Positions 26,461 through 41,115 of a DNA stretch of 64,000 nucleotides are shown here, in pieces. The position numbers and the translations under genes are program-made. The first letter of the stretch is position 1. Each line of letters begins with the position of its first letter. The notes below the pieces were generated by a model, which searched no databases, was not told where the DNA came from, and saw only the letters and a list, made by a program, of their open reading frames with translations. Source of the stretch: Ctena decussata (Eukaryota; Mollusca; Bivalvia; Lucinida; Lucinidae); NCBI GenBank assembly GCA_963989385.1, contig OZ022510.1, positions 35,159,448-35,223,447 of the forward strand, written 5' to 3'.

Positions 26461-29400
26461 GCAGTTGAAAGATAAATGTATGAGGCCCCTTTCTCTGAGT
26501 CTACATTATTTGCATCTGAATTGACACTGTTTGCTATTGCATTTTTGAGCACGTCTGGCATAGCAGCTTGGCCCATCAACCACCCCTCCCAAGCTACTAT
26601 GCCAGAATTACCCAAACTTTGCCATAGAGTCTACCCTGTTTGCTGTTCCATCTGACCTTACACGTGTATTTATTTCAACAGACATTCAACTCTCGATATC
26701 TCCAAACTACTGATATCTCAAAGTCAATTTTCTGGTCCCAGCAAATTTTCTTTGAGATATCGGTAGTTTGAAATATCCAAATTTGAACATCCCCCCCCCA
26801 CCAACCTAACTATGCCAGAATGCTCAAACTTTGCCACAGTCTACCCTATTTACTGTTCCATATGATCCTTAACCTTTACCCTGCTGTTCATTATGACCTT
26901 AAACATGTATTGTACTTCAACAAACAGTCAACTCTCAATATCTCCAACTTACTGATATCTCGAAGTAAATTTCCTCGTTCCAGCAAATTTTCTTTGAGAT
27001 ATCGGTAGTTTGAGATATCCGGAGTTGAACATTACCTCTCACCAAACTAAGTCTGCCAGCGATGCCCAAAGGAATGAAAAAAATACTCACACTATTTGGG
27101 GGAATACTGTACCTTCAACCTACTGATATCTCAAAGTTAATTTCCTGGTCCCAGCAAATTTTCTTTGAGATATCGGTAGTTTGAGTTTCCTGAAAATATA
27201 AAATAAAAGCGGCAGCAAAAATTGATCTCACAAAGATACTAAAGCAGGTTACATGTTGCAGTTCAAAGATAAATGTATGGGGCCCCTTTCTCTGAGTCTA
27301 CATTATTTGCATCTGAATTGACACTGTTTGCTATTGCATTTTTGAGCACGTCTGGCATAGCAGCTTGGCCCATCATCCACCCCTCCCAAGCTACTATGCC
27401 AGAATTACCCAAGCTTTGCCATAGAGTCTACCCTGTTTGCTGTTCCATCTGACCTTACACATGTATTTATTTTAACAGACAGTCAACTCTCGATATCTCC
27501 AAACTACTGATATCTCAAAGTCAATTTTCTGGTCCCAGCAAATTTTCTTTGAGATATCGGTAGTTTGAAATATCCAAATTTGAACATCCCCCCCCCACCA
27601 ACCTAACTATGCCAGAATGCTCAAACTTTGCCACAGTCTACCCTATTTACTGTTCCATATGATCCTTAACCTTTACCCTGCTGTTCCTTATGACCTTAAA
27701 CATGTATTGTACTTCAACAAACAGTCAACTCTCAATATCTCCAACTTACTGATATCTCGAAGTAAATTTCCTGGTTCCAGCAAATTTTCTTTGAGATATC
27801 GGTAGTTTGAGATATCCGGAGTTGAACATTACCTCTCACCAAACTAAGTCTGCCAGCGATGCCCAAAGGAATGAAAAAAATACTCACACTATTTGGGGGA
27901 ATACTGTACCTTCAACCTACTGATATCTCAAAGTTAATTTCCTGGTCCCAGCAAATTTTCTTTGAGATATCGGTAGTTTGAGTTGCCTGAAAATATAAAA
28001 TAAAAGCGGCAGCAAAAATTGAACTCACAAAGATACTAAAGCAGGTTACATGTTGCAGTTGAAAGATAAATGTATGGGGCCCCTTTCTCTGAGTCTACAT
28101 TATTTGCATCTGAATTGACACTGTTTGCTATTGCATTTTTGAGCATGACTGGCATAGCAGCTTGGCCCATCATCCACCCCTCCCAAGCTACTATGCCAGA
28201 ATTACCCAAACTTTGCCATAGAGTCTACCCTGTTTGCTGTTCCATCTGACATTACACATGTATTTATTTCAACAGACAGTCAACTCTCGATATCTCCAAA
28301 CTACTGATATCTCAAAGTCAATTTTCTGGTCCCAGCAAATTTTCTTTGAGATATCGGTAGTTTGAAATATCCAAAGTTGAACATCCCCACAACACCACCA
28401 ACCTAACTATGCCAGAATGCTCAAACTTTGCCACAGTCTACCCTATTGACTGTTCCATATGATCCTTAACCTTTACCCTGCTGTTCCTTATGACCTTAAA
28501 CATGTATTATACTTCAACAAACAGTCAACTCTCAATATCTCCAACTTACTGATATCTCGAAGTAAATTTCCTGGTTCCAGCAAATTTTCTTTGAGATATC
28601 GGTAGTTTGAGATATCCGGAGTTGAACATTACCTCTCGCCAAACTAAGTCTGCCAGCGATGCCCAAAGGAATGAAAAAAATACTCACACTATTTGGGGGA
28701 ATACTGTACCTTCAACCTACTGATATCTCAAAGTTAATTTCCTGGTCCCAGCAAATTTTCTTTGAGATATCGGTAGTTTGAGATGCCTGAAAATATCAAA
28801 TAAAAGCGGCAGCAAAAATTGAACTCACAAAGATACTAAAGCAGGTTACATGTTGCAGTTGAAAGATAAATGTATGGGGCCCCTTTCTCTGAGTCTACAT
28901 TATTTGCATCTGAATTGACACTGTTTGCTATTGCATTTTTGAGCACGTCTGGCATAGCAGCTTGGCCCATCATCCACCCCTCCCAAGCTACTATGCCAGA
29001 ATTACCCAAACTTTGCCATAGAGTCTACCCTGTTTGCTGTTCCATCTGACCTTACACATGTATTTATTTCAACAGACAGTCAACTCTCGATATCTCCAAA
29101 CTACTGATATCTCAAAGTCAATTTTCTGGTCCCAGCAAATTTTCTTTGAGATATCGGTAGTTTGAAATATCCAAATTTGAACATCCCCCCCACCAACCTA
29201 ACTATGCCAGAATGCTCAAACTTTGCCACAGTCTACCCTATTTACTGTTCCATATGATCCTTAACCTTTACCCTGCTGTTCCTTTTGACCTTAAACATGT
29301 ATTGTACTTCAACAAACAGTCAACTCTCAATATCTCCAACTTACTGATATCTCGAAGTAAATTTCCTGGTTCCAGCAAATTTTCTTTGAGATATCGGTAG

Positions 29401-32400
29401 TTTGAGATATCCGGAGTTGAACATTACCTCTCACCAAACTAAGTCTGCCAGCGATGCCCAAAGGAATGAAAAAAATACTCACACTATTTGGGGGAATACT
29501 GTACCTTTAACCTACTGATAATTCAAAGTTAATTTCCTGGTCCCAGCAAATTTTCTTTGAGATATCGGTAGTTTGAGTTGCCTGAAAATATAAAATAAAA
29601 GCGGCAGCAAAAATTGAACTCACAGAGATACTAAAGCAGGTTACATGTTGCAGTTGAAAGATAAATGTATGGGACCCCTTTCTCTGAGTCTACATTATTT
29701 GCATCTGAATTGACACTGTTTGCTATTGCATTTTTGAGCACGTCTGGCATAGCAGCTTGGCCCATCATCCACCCCTCCCAAACTACTATGCCAGAATTAC
29801 CCAAACTTTGCCATAGAGTCTACCCTGTTTGCTGTTCCATCTGACCTTACACATGTATTTATTTCAACAGACAGTCAACTCCCGATATCTCCAAACTACT
29901 GATATCTCAAAGTCAATTTTCTGGTCCCAGCAAATTTTCTTTGAGATATCGGAAGTTTGAAATATCCAAAGTTGAACATCCCCCCCACCAACCTAACTAT
30001 GCCAGAATGCTCAAACTTTGCCACAGTCTACCCTATTGACTGTTCCATATGATCCTTAACCTTTACCCTGCTGTTCCTTATGACCGTAAACATGTATTAT
30101 ACTTCAACAAACAGTCAACTCTCAATATCTCCAACTTACTGATATCTCGAAGTAAATTTCCTGGTTCCAGCAAATTTTCTTTGAGATATCGGTAGTTTGA
30201 GATATCCGGAGTTGAACATTACCTCTCGCCAAACTAAGTCTGCCAGCGATGCCCAAAGGAATGAAAAAAATACTCACACTATTTGGGGGAATACTGTACC
30301 TTCAACCTACTGATATCTCAAAGTTAATTTCCTGGTCCCAGCAAATTTTCTTTGAGATATCGGTAGTTTGAGATGCCTGAAAATATAAAATAAAAGCGGC
30401 AGCAAAAATTGAACTCACAAAGATACTAAAGCAGGTTACATGTTGCAGTTGAAAGATAAATGTATGATGCCCCTTTCTCTGAGTCTACATTATTTGCATC
30501 TGAATTGACACTGTTTGCTATTGCATTTTTGAGCACGTCTGGCATAGCAGCTTGGCCCATCATCCACCCCTCCCAAGCTACTATGCCAGAATTACCCAAG
30601 CTTTGCCATAGAGTCTACCCTTTTTTCTGTTCGATCTGACCTTACACATGTATTTATTTCAACAGACAGTCAAGTCTCGATATCTCCAAACTACTGATAT
30701 CTCAAAGTCAATTTTCTGGTCCCAGCAAATTTTCTTTGAGATATCGGTAGTTTGAAATATCCAAATTTGAACATCCCCCCCCACCAACCTAACTATGCCA
30801 GAATGCTCAAACTTTGCCACAGTCTACCCTATTTACTGTTCCATATGATCCTTAACCTTTACCCTGCTGTTCATTATGACCTTAAACATGTATTGTACTT
30901 CAACAAACAGTCAACTCTCAATATCTCCAACTTACTGATATCTCGAAGTAAATTTCCTGGTTCCAGCAAATTTCTTTGAGATATCGGTAGTTTGAGATAT
31001 CCGGAGTTGAACATGACCTCTCGCCAAACTAAGTCTGCCAGCGATGCCCAAAGGAATGAAAAAAATACTCACACTATTTGGGGGAATACTGTACCTTCAA
31101 CCTACTGATATCTCAAAGTTAATTTCCTGGTCCCAGCAAATTTTCTTTGAGATATCGGTAGTTTGAGTTGCCTGAAAATATAAAATAAAAGCGGCAGCAA
31201 AAATTGAACTCACAAAGATACTAAAGCAGGTTACATGTTGCAGTTGAAAGATAAATGTATGGGACCCTTTCTCTGAGTCTACATTATTTGCATCTGAATT
31301 GACACTGTTTGCTATTGCATTTTTGAGCACGTCTGGCATAGCAGCTTGGCCCATCATCCACCCCTCCCAAGCTACTATGCCAGAATTACCCAAGCTTTGC
31401 CATAGAGTCTACCCTGTTTGCTGTTCCATCTGACCTTACACATGTATTTATTTCAACAGACAGTCAACTCTCGATATCTCCAAACTACTGATATCTCAAA
31501 GTCAATTTTCTGGTCCCAGCAAATTTTCTTTGAGATATCGGTAGTTTGAAATATCCAAATTTGAACATCCCCCCCACCAACCTAACTATGCCAGAATGCT
31601 CAAACTTTGCCACAGTCTACCCTATTTACTGTTCCATATGATCCTTAACCTTTACCCTGCTGTTCCTTATGACCTTAAACATGTATTGTACTTCAACAAA
31701 CAGTCAACTCTCAATATCTCCAACTTACTGATATCTCGAAGTAAATTTCCTGGTTCCAGCAAATTTTCTTTGAGATATCGGTAGTTTGAGATATCCGGAG
31801 TTGAACATTACCTCTCACCAAACTAAGTCTGCCAGCGATGCCCAAAGGAATGAAAAAAATACTCACACTATTTGGGGGAATACTGTACCTTCAACCTACT
31901 GATATCTCAAAGTTAATTTCCTGGTCCCAGCAAATTTTCTTTGAGATATCGGTAGTTTGAGTTGCCTGAAAATATAAAATAAAAGCGGCAGCAAAAATTG
32001 AACTCACAAAGATACTAAAGCAGGTTACATGTTGCAGTTGAAAGATAAATGTATGGGGCCCCTTTCTCTGAGTCTACATTATTTGCATCTGAATTGACAC
32101 TGTTTGCTATTGCATTTTTGAGCACGTCTGGCATAGCAGCTTGGCCCATCATCCACCCCTCCCAAGCTACTATGCCAGAATTACCCAAACTTTGCCATAG
32201 AGTCTACCCTGTTTGCTGTTCCATCTGACCTTACACATGTATTTATTTCAACAGACAGTCAACTCTCGATATCTCCAAACTACTGATATCTCAAAGTCAA
32301 TTTTCTGGTCCCAGCAAATTTTCTTTGAGATATCGGTAGTTTGAAATATCCAAAGTTGAACATCCCCCCCCACCAACCTAACTATGCCAGAATGCTCAAA

Positions 32401-35400
32401 CTTTGCCACAGTCTACCCTATTGACTGTTCCAAATGATCCTTAACCTTTACCCTGCTGTTCCTTATGACCTTAAACATGAATTATACTTCAACAAACAGT
32501 CAACTCTCAATATTTCCAACTTACTGATATCTCGAAGTAAATTTCCTGGTTCCAGCAAATTTTCTTTGAGATATCGGTAGTTTGAGATATCCGGAGTTGA
32601 ACATTACCTCTCGCCAAATTAAGTCTGCCAGCGATGCCCAAAGGAATGAAAAAAATACTCACACTATTTGGGGGAATACTGTACCTTCAACCTACTGATA
32701 TCTCAAAGTTAATTTCCTGGTCCCAGCAAATTTTCTTTGAGATATCGGTAGTTTGAGATGCCTGAAAATATAAAATAAAAGCGGCAGCAAAAATTGAACT
32801 CACAAAGATACTAAAGCAGGTTACATGTTGCAGTTGAAAGATAAATGTATGAGGCCCCTTTCTCTGAGTCTACATTATTTGCATCTGAATTGACACTGTT
32901 TGCTATTGCATTTTTTAGCACGTCTGGCATAGCAGCTTGGCCCATCATCCACCCCTCCCAAGCTACTATGCCAGAATTACCCAAACTTTGCCATAGAGTC
33001 TACCCTGTTTGCTGTTCCATCTGACCTTACACATGTATTTATTTCAACAGACAGTCAACTCTCGATATCTCCAAACTACTGATATCTCAAAGTCAATTTT
33101 CTGGTCCCAGCAAATTTTCTTTGAGATATCGGTAGTTTGAAATATCCAAATTTGAACATTCCCCCCCCACCAACCTAACTATGCCAGAATGCTCAAACTT
33201 TGCCACAGTCTACCCTATTTACTGTTCCATATGATCCTTAACCTTTACCCTGCTGTTCATTATGACCTTAAACATGTATTATACTTCAACAAACAGTCAA
33301 CTCTCAATATCTCCAACTTACTGATATCTCGAAGTAAATTTCCTGGTTCCAGCAAATTTTCTTTGAGATATCGGTAGTTTGAGATATCCGGAGTTGAACA
33401 TTACCTCTCACCAAACTAAGTCTGCCAGCGATGCCCAAAGGAATGAAAAAATACTCACACTATTTTGGGGAATACTGTACCTTCAACCTACTGATATCTC
33501 AAAGTTAATTTCCTGGTCCCAGCAAATTTTCTTTGAGATATCGGTAGTTTGAGTTGCCTGAAAATATAAAATAAAAGCGGCAGCAAAAATTGAACTCACA
33601 AAGATACTAAAGCAGGTTACATGTTGCAGTTGAAAGATAAATGTATGGGGCCCCTTTCTCTGAGTCTACATTATTTGCATCTGAATTGACACTGTTTGCT
33701 ATTGCTTTTTTGAGCACGTCTGGCATGGCAGCTTGGCCCATCATCCACCCCTCCCAAGCTACTATGCCAGAATTACCCAAGCTTTGCCATAGAGTCTACC
33801 CTGTTAGCTGTTCCATCTGACCTTACACATGTATTTATTTCAACAGACAGTCAACTCTCGATATCTCCAAACTACTGATATCTCAAAGTCAATTTTCTGG
33901 TCCCAGCAAATTTTCTTTGAGCTATCGGTAGTTTGAAATATCCAAATTTGAACATCCCCCCCCCCCTACCAACCTAACTATGCCAGAATGCTCAAACTTT
34001 GCCACAGTCTACCCTATTTACTGTTCCATATGATCCTTAACCTTTACCCTGCTGTTCCTTATGACCTTAAACATGTATTGTACTTCAACAAACAGTCAAC
34101 TCTCAATATCTCCAACTTACTGATATCTCGAAGTAAATTTCCTGGTTCCAGCAAATTTTCTTTGAGATATCGGTAGTTGGAGATATCCGGAGTTGAACAT
34201 TACCTCTCACCAAACTAAGTCTGCCAGCGATGCCCAAAGGAATGAAAAAAATACTCACACTATTCGGGGGAATACTGTACCTTCAACCTACTGATATCTC
34301 AAAGTTAATTTCCTGGTCCCAGCAAATTTTCTTTGAGATATCGGTAGTTTGAGTTGCCTGAAAATATAAAATAAAAGCGGCAGCAAAAATTGAACTCACA
34401 AAGATACTAAAGCAGGTTACATGTTGCAGTTGAAAGATAAATGTATGGGGCCCCTTTCTCTGAGTCTACATTATTTGCATCTGAATTGACACTGTTTGCT
34501 ATTGCATTTTTGAGCACGTCTGGTATAGCAGCTTGGCCCATCATCCACCCCTCCCAAGCTACTATGCCAGAATTACCCAAACTTTGCCATAGAGTCTACC
34601 CTGTTTGCTGTTCCATCTGACCTTACACATGTATTTATTTCAACAGACAGTCAACTCCCGATATCTCCAAACTACTGATATCTCAAAGTCAATTTTCTGG
34701 TCCCAGCAAATTTTCTTTGAGATATCGGTAGTTTGAAATATCCAAAGTTGAACATCCCCCCCCACCAACCTAACTATGCCAGAATGCTCAAACTTTGCCA
34801 CAGTCTACCCTATTGACTGTTCCATATGATCCTTAACCTTTACCCTGCTGTTCCTTATGACCTTAAACATGTATTATACTTCAACAAACAGTCAACTCTC
34901 AATATCTCCAACTTACTGATATCTCGAAGTAAATTTCCTGGTTCCAGCAAATTTTCTTTGAGATATCGGTAGTTTGAGATATCCGGAGTTGAACATTACC
35001 TCTCGCCAAACTAAGTCTGCCAGCGATGCCCAAAGGAATGAAAAAAATACTCACACTATTGGGGGAATACTGTACCTTCAACCTACTGATATCTCAAAGT
35101 TAATTTCCTGGTCCCAGCAAATTTTCTTTGAGATATCGGTAGTTTGAGATGCCTGAAAATATAAAATAAAAGCGGCAGCAAAAATTGAACTCACAAAGAT
35201 ACTAAAGCAGGTTACATGTTGCAGTTGAAAGATAAATGTATGGAGCCCCTTTCTCTGAGTCTACATTATTTGAATCTGAATTGACACTGTTTGCTATTGC
35301 ATTTTTGAGCACGTCTGGCATAGCAGCTTGGCCCATCATCCACCCCTCCCAAGCTACTATGCCAGAATTACCCAAGCTTTGCCATAGAGTCTACCCTGTT

Positions 35401-35556
35401 TGCTATTCCATCTGACCTTACACATGTATTTATTTCAACAAACAGTCAACTCTCGATATCTCCAAACTACTGATATCTCAAAGTCAATTTTCTGGTCCCA
35501 GCAAATTTTCTTTGAGATATCGGTAGTTTGAAATATCCAAATTTGAACATCCCCCC
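22022..35556. repeat. H-P-B trimeric higher-order repeat domain (~2.39 kb period)
   Basis: Class was read from two marker sites per monomer. H has GTTCATTATGACC with TTTACTG. P has GTTCCTTATGACC (or GTTCCTTTTGACC) with TTTACTG. B has TTGACTG, usually with TTATACTTC, CTCGCCAAAC, GAGATGCC and GAGGCCCC. From 22022 the order is H P B, H P B, H P B, P B, H P B, H P B, ending at 35556. Trimer spacings are 2,386 and 2,391 bp. Single H-P-B triplets also occur at 13254, 16443, 37146 and 48290. Marker linkage within a monomer is imperfect, especially left of 7 kb. Confidence 0.8.
27460..35220. repeat. Large intra-array duplication, copy 2 (partner 18,700-26,460)
   Basis: This is the downstream copy of the 8,760-bp-offset duplication. 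It differs from copy 1 by one extra C near 33,960, loss of one T near 35,060 (CTATTGGGGG), ACATGACC for ACATTACC at 31,015, and a few other changes. The roughly 1 kb between the copies (26.46-27.46 kb) instead matches the 16.1-17.1 kb segment, so the array is a mosaic rather than a simple two-copy duplication. Confidence 0.9.
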
Positions 35557-36850
35557 TACCAACCTAACTATGCCAGAATGCTCAAACTTTGCCACAGTCT
35601 ACCCTATTTACTGTTCCATATGATCCTTAACCTTTACCCTGCTGTTCATTATGACCTTAAACATGTATTGTACTTCAACAAACAGTCAACTCTCAATATC
35701 TCCAACTTACTGATATCTCGAAGTAAATTTCCTGGTCCCAGCAAATTTTCTTTGAGATATCGGTAGTTTGAGATATCCGGAGTTGAACATTACCTCTCAC
35801 CAAACTAAGTCTGCCATCGATGCCCAAAGGAATGAAAAAAATACTCACACTATTCGGGGGAATACTGTACCTTCAACCTACTGATATCTCAAAGTTAATT
35901 TCCTGGTCCCAGCAAATTTTCTTTGAGATATCGGTAGTTTGAGTTGCCTGAAAATATAAAATAAAAGCGGCAGCAAAAATTGAACTCACAAAGATACTAA
36001 AGCAGGTTACATGTTGCAGTTGAAAGATAAATGTATGGGGCCCCTTTCTCTGAGTCTACATTATTTGAATCTGAATTGACACTGTTTGCTATTGCATTTT
36101 TGAGCACGTCTGGCATAGCAGCTTGGCCCATCATCCACCCCTCCCAAGCTACTATGCCAGAATTACCCAAGCTTTGCCATAGAGTCTACCCTGTTTGCTA
36201 TTCCATCTGACCTTACACATGTATTTATTTCAACAAACAGTCAACTCTCGATATCTCCAAACTACTGATATCTCAAAGTCAATTTTCTGGTCCCAGCAAA
36301 TTTTCTTTGAGATATCGGTAGTTTGAAATATCCAAATTTGAACATCCCCCCTACCAACCTAACTATGCCAGAATGCTCAAACTTTGCCACAGTCTACCCT
36401 ATTTACTGTTCCATATGATCCTTAACCTTTACCCTGCTGTTCATTATGACCTTAAACATGTATTGTACTTCAACAAACAGTCAACTCTCAATATCTCCAA
36501 CTTACTGATATCTCGAAGTAAATTTCCTGGTCCCAGCAAATTTTCTTTGAGATATCGGTAGTTTGAGATATCCGGAGTTGAACATTACCTCTCACCAAAC
36601 TAAGTCTGCCATCGATGCCCAAAGGAATGAAAAAAATACTCACACTATTCGGGGGAATACTGTACCTTCAACCTACTGATATCTCAAAGTTAATTTCCTG
36701 GTCCCAGCAAATTTTCTTTGAGATATCGGTAGTTTGAGTTGCCTGAAAATATAAAATAAAAGCGGCAGCAAAAATTGAACTCACAAAGATACTAAAGCAG
36801 GTTACATGTTGCAGTTGAAAGATAAATGTATGGGGCCCCTTTCTCTGAGT
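35200..36850. repeat. Recently duplicated H monomer (offset 795 bp)
   Basis: Units 35557 and 36352 share variants that are rare or absent elsewhere: CCATCGATGCC, CCTGGTCCCAGC in palindrome 1 (normally TTCC), and CTACCAACC after a short C-tract. Their preceding segments share TTTGAATCTGAA and CAACAAACAGTC. The match is essentially exact over about one unit, which indicates single-monomer duplication. Confidence 0.85.
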
Positions 36851-39800
36851 CTACATTATTTGCATCTGAATTGACACTGTTTGCTATTGCATTTTTGAGC
36901 ACGTCTGGCATAGCAGCTTGGCCCATCATCCACCCCTCCCAAGCTACTATGCCAGAATTACCCAAGCTTTGCCATAGAGTCTACCCTGTTTGCTGTTCCA
37001 TCTGACCTTACACATGTATTTATTTCAACAGACAGTCAACTCTCGATATCTCCAAACTACTGATATCTCAAAGTCAATTTTCTGGTCCCAGCAAATTTTC
37101 TTTGAGATATCGGTAGTTTGAAATATCCAAATTTGAACACCCCCCCACCAACCTAACTATGCCAGAATGCTCAAACTTTGCCACAGTCTACCCTATTTAC
37201 TGTTCCATATGATCCTTAACCTTTACCCTGCTGTTCATTATGACCTTAAACATGTATTGTACTTCAACAAACAGTCAACTCTCAATATCTCCAACTTACT
37301 GATATCTCGAAATAAATTTCCTGGTTCCAGCAAATTTTCTTTGAGATATCGGTAGTTTGAGATATCCGGAGTTGAATATTACCTCTGACCAAACTAAGTC
37401 TGCCAGCGATGCCCAAAGGAATGAAAAAAATACTCACACTATTTGGGGGAATACTGTACCTTCAACCTACTGATATCTCACAGTTAATTTCCTGGTTCCA
37501 GCAAATTTTCTTTGAGATATCGGTAGTTTGAGTTGCCTGAAAATATAAAATAAAAGCGGCAGCAAAAATTGAACTCACAAAGATACTAAAGCAGGTTACA
37601 TGTTGCAGTTGAAAGATAAATGTATGGGGCCCCTTTCTCTGAGTCTACATTATTTGCATCTGAATTGACACTGTTTGCTATTGCATTTTTGAGCACGTCT
37701 GGCATAGCAGCTTGGCCCATCATCCACCCCTCCCAAGCTACTATGCCAGAATTACCCAAGCTTTGCCATAGAGTCTACCCTGTTAGCTGTTCCATCTGAC
37801 CTTACACATGTATTTATTTCAACAAACAGTCAACTCTCGATATCTCCAAACTACTGATATCTCAAAGTCAATTTTCTGGTCCCAGCAAATTTTCTTTGAG
37901 ATATCGGTAGTTTGAAATATCCAAATTTGAACATCCCCCCCACCAACCTAACTATGCCAGAATGCTCAAACTTTGCCACAGTCTACCCTATTTACTGTTC
38001 CATATGATCCTTAACCTTTACCCTGCTGTTCCTTATGACCTTAAACATGTATTGTACTTCAACAAACAGTCAACTCTCAATATCTCCAACTTACTGATAT
38101 CTCGAAGTAAATTTCCTGGTTCCAGCAAATTTTCTTTGAGATATCGGTAGTTTGAGATATCCGGAGTTGAACATTACCTCTCACCAAACTAAGTCTGCCA
38201 GCGATGCCCAAAGGAATGAAAAAAAATACTCACACTATTTGGGGGAATACTGTACCTTCAACCTACTGATATCTCAAAGTTAATTTCCTGGTCCCAGCAA
38301 ATTTTCTTTGAGATATCGGTAGTTAGAGTTGCCTGAAAATATAAAATAAAAGCGGCAGCAAAAATTGAACTCACAAAGATACTAAAGCAGGTTACATGTT
38401 GCAGTTGAAAGATAAATGTATGGGGCCCCTTTCTCTGAGTCTACATTATTTGCATCTGAATTGACACTGTTTGCTATTGCATTTTTGAGCACGTCTGGCA
38501 TAGCAGCTTGGCCCATCATCCACCCCTCCCAAGCTACTATGCCAGAATTACCCAAACTTTGCCATAGAGTCTACCCTGTTTGCTGTTCCATCTGACCTTA
38601 CACATGTATTTATTTCAACAGACAGTCAACTCCCGATATCTCCAAACTACTGATATCTCAAAGTCAATTTTCTGGTCCCAGCAAATTTTCTTTGAGCTAT
38701 CGGTAGTTTGAAATATCCAAAGTTGAACATCCCCCCCCCACCAACCTAACTATGCCAGAATGCTCAAACTTTGCCACAGTCTACCCTATTGACTGTTCCA
38801 TATGATCCTTAACCTTTACCCTGCTGTTCCTTATGACCTTAAACATGTATTATACTTCAACAAACAGTCAACTCTCAATATCTCCAACTTACTGATATCT
38901 CGAAGTAAATTTCCTGGTTCCAGCAAATTTTCTTTGAGATATCGGTAGTTTGAGATATCCGGAGTTGAACATTACCTCTCGCCAAACTAAGTCTGCCAGC
39001 GATGCCCAAAGGAATGAAAAAAATACTCACACTATTTGGGGGAATACTGTACCTTCAACCTACTGATATCTCAAAGTTAATTTCCTGGTCCCAGCAAATT
39101 TTCTTTGAGATATCGGTAGTTTGAGATGCCTGAAAATATAAAATAAAAGCGGCAGCAAAAATTGAACTCACAAAGATACTAAAGCAGGTTACATGTTGCA
39201 GTTGAAAGATAAATGTATGAGGCCCCTTTCTCTGAGTCTGAATTGACACTGTTTGCTATTGCATTTTTGAGCACGTCTGGCATAGCAGCTTGGCCCATCA
39301 TCCACCCCTCCCAAGCTACTATGCCAGAATTACCCAAACTTTGCCATAGAGTCTACCCTGTTTGCTTTTCCAATTGACCTTACACATGTATTTATTTCAA
39401 CAGACAGTCAACTCTCGATATCTCCAAACTACTGATATCTCAAAGTCAATTTTCTGGTCCCAGCAAATTTTCTTTGAGATATCGGTAGTTTGAAATATCC
39501 AAATTTGAACACCCCCCCCCCCCACCAACCTAACTATGCCAGAATGCTCAAACTTTGCCACAGTCTACCCTATTTACTGTTCCATATGATCCTTAACCTT
39601 TACCCTGCTGTTCATTATGACCTTAAACATGTATTGTACTTCAACAAACAGTCAACTCTCAATATCTCCAACTTACTGATATCTCGAAGTAAATTTCCTG
39701 GTTCCAGCAAATTTTCTTTGAGATATCGGTAGTTTGAGATATCCGGAGTTGAACATTACCTCTCACCAAACTAAGTCTGCCAGCGATGCCCAAAGGAATG

Positions 39801-41115
39801 AAAAAAATACTCACACTATTTGGGGGAATACTGTACCTTCAACCTACTGATATCTCAAAGTTAATTTCCTGGTCCCAGCAAATTTTCTTTGTGATATCGG
39901 TAGTTTGAGTTGCCTGAAAATATAAAATAAAAGCGGCAGCAAAAATTGAACTCACAAAGATACTAAAGCAGGTTACATGTTGCAGTTGAAAGATAAATGT
40001 ATGGGGCCCCTTTCTCTGAGTCTACATTATTTGCATCTGAATTGACACTGTTTGCTATTGCATTTTTGAGCACGTCTGGCATAGCAGCTTGGCCCATCAT
40101 CCACCCCTCCCAAGCTACTATGCCAGAATTACCCAAGCTTTGCCATAGAGTCTACCCTGTTTGCTGTTCCATCTGACCTTACACATGTATTTATTTCAAC
40201 AGACAGTCAACTCTCGATATCTCCAAACTACTGATATCTCAAAGTCAATTTTCTGGTCCCAGCAAATTTTCTTTGAGATATCGGTAGTTTGAAATATCCA
40301 AATTTGAACATCCCCCCCCCCACCAACCTAACTATGCCAGAATGCTCAAACTTTGCCACAGTCTACCCTATTGACTGTTCCATATGATCCTTAACCTTTA
40401 CCCTGCTGTTCCTTATGACCTTAAACATGTATTATACTTCAACAAACAGTCAACTCTCAATATCTCCAACTTACTGATATCTCGAAGTAAATTTCCTGGT
40501 TCCAGCAAATTTTCTTTGAGATATCGGTAGTTTGAGATATCCGGAGTTGAACATTACCTCTCGCCAAACTAAGTCTGCCAGCGATGCCCAAAGGAATGAA
40601 AAAAATACTCACACTATTTGGGGGAATACTGTACCTTCAACCTACTGATATCTCAAAGTTAATTTCCTGGTCCCAGCAAATTTTCTTTGAGATATCGGTA
40701 GTTTGAGATGCCTGAAAATATAAAATAAAAGCGGCAGCAAAAATTGAACTCACAAAGATACTAAAGCAGGTTACATGTTGCAGTTGAAAGATAAATGTAT
40801 GAGGCCCCTTTCTCTGAGTCTACATTATTTGCATCTGAATTGACACTGTTTGCTATTGCATTTTTGAGCACGTCTGGCATAGCAGCTTGGCCCATCATCC
40901 ACCCCTCCCAAGCTACTATGCCAGAATTACCCAAACTTTGCCATAGAGTCTACCCTGTTTGCTGTTCCATCTGACCTTACACATGTATTTATTTCAACAG
41001 ACAGTCAACTCTCGATATCTCCAAACTACTGATATCTCAAAGTCAATTTTCTGGTCCCAGCAAATTTTCTTTGAGATATCGGTAGTTTGAAATATCCAAA
41101 TTTGAACATCCCCCC

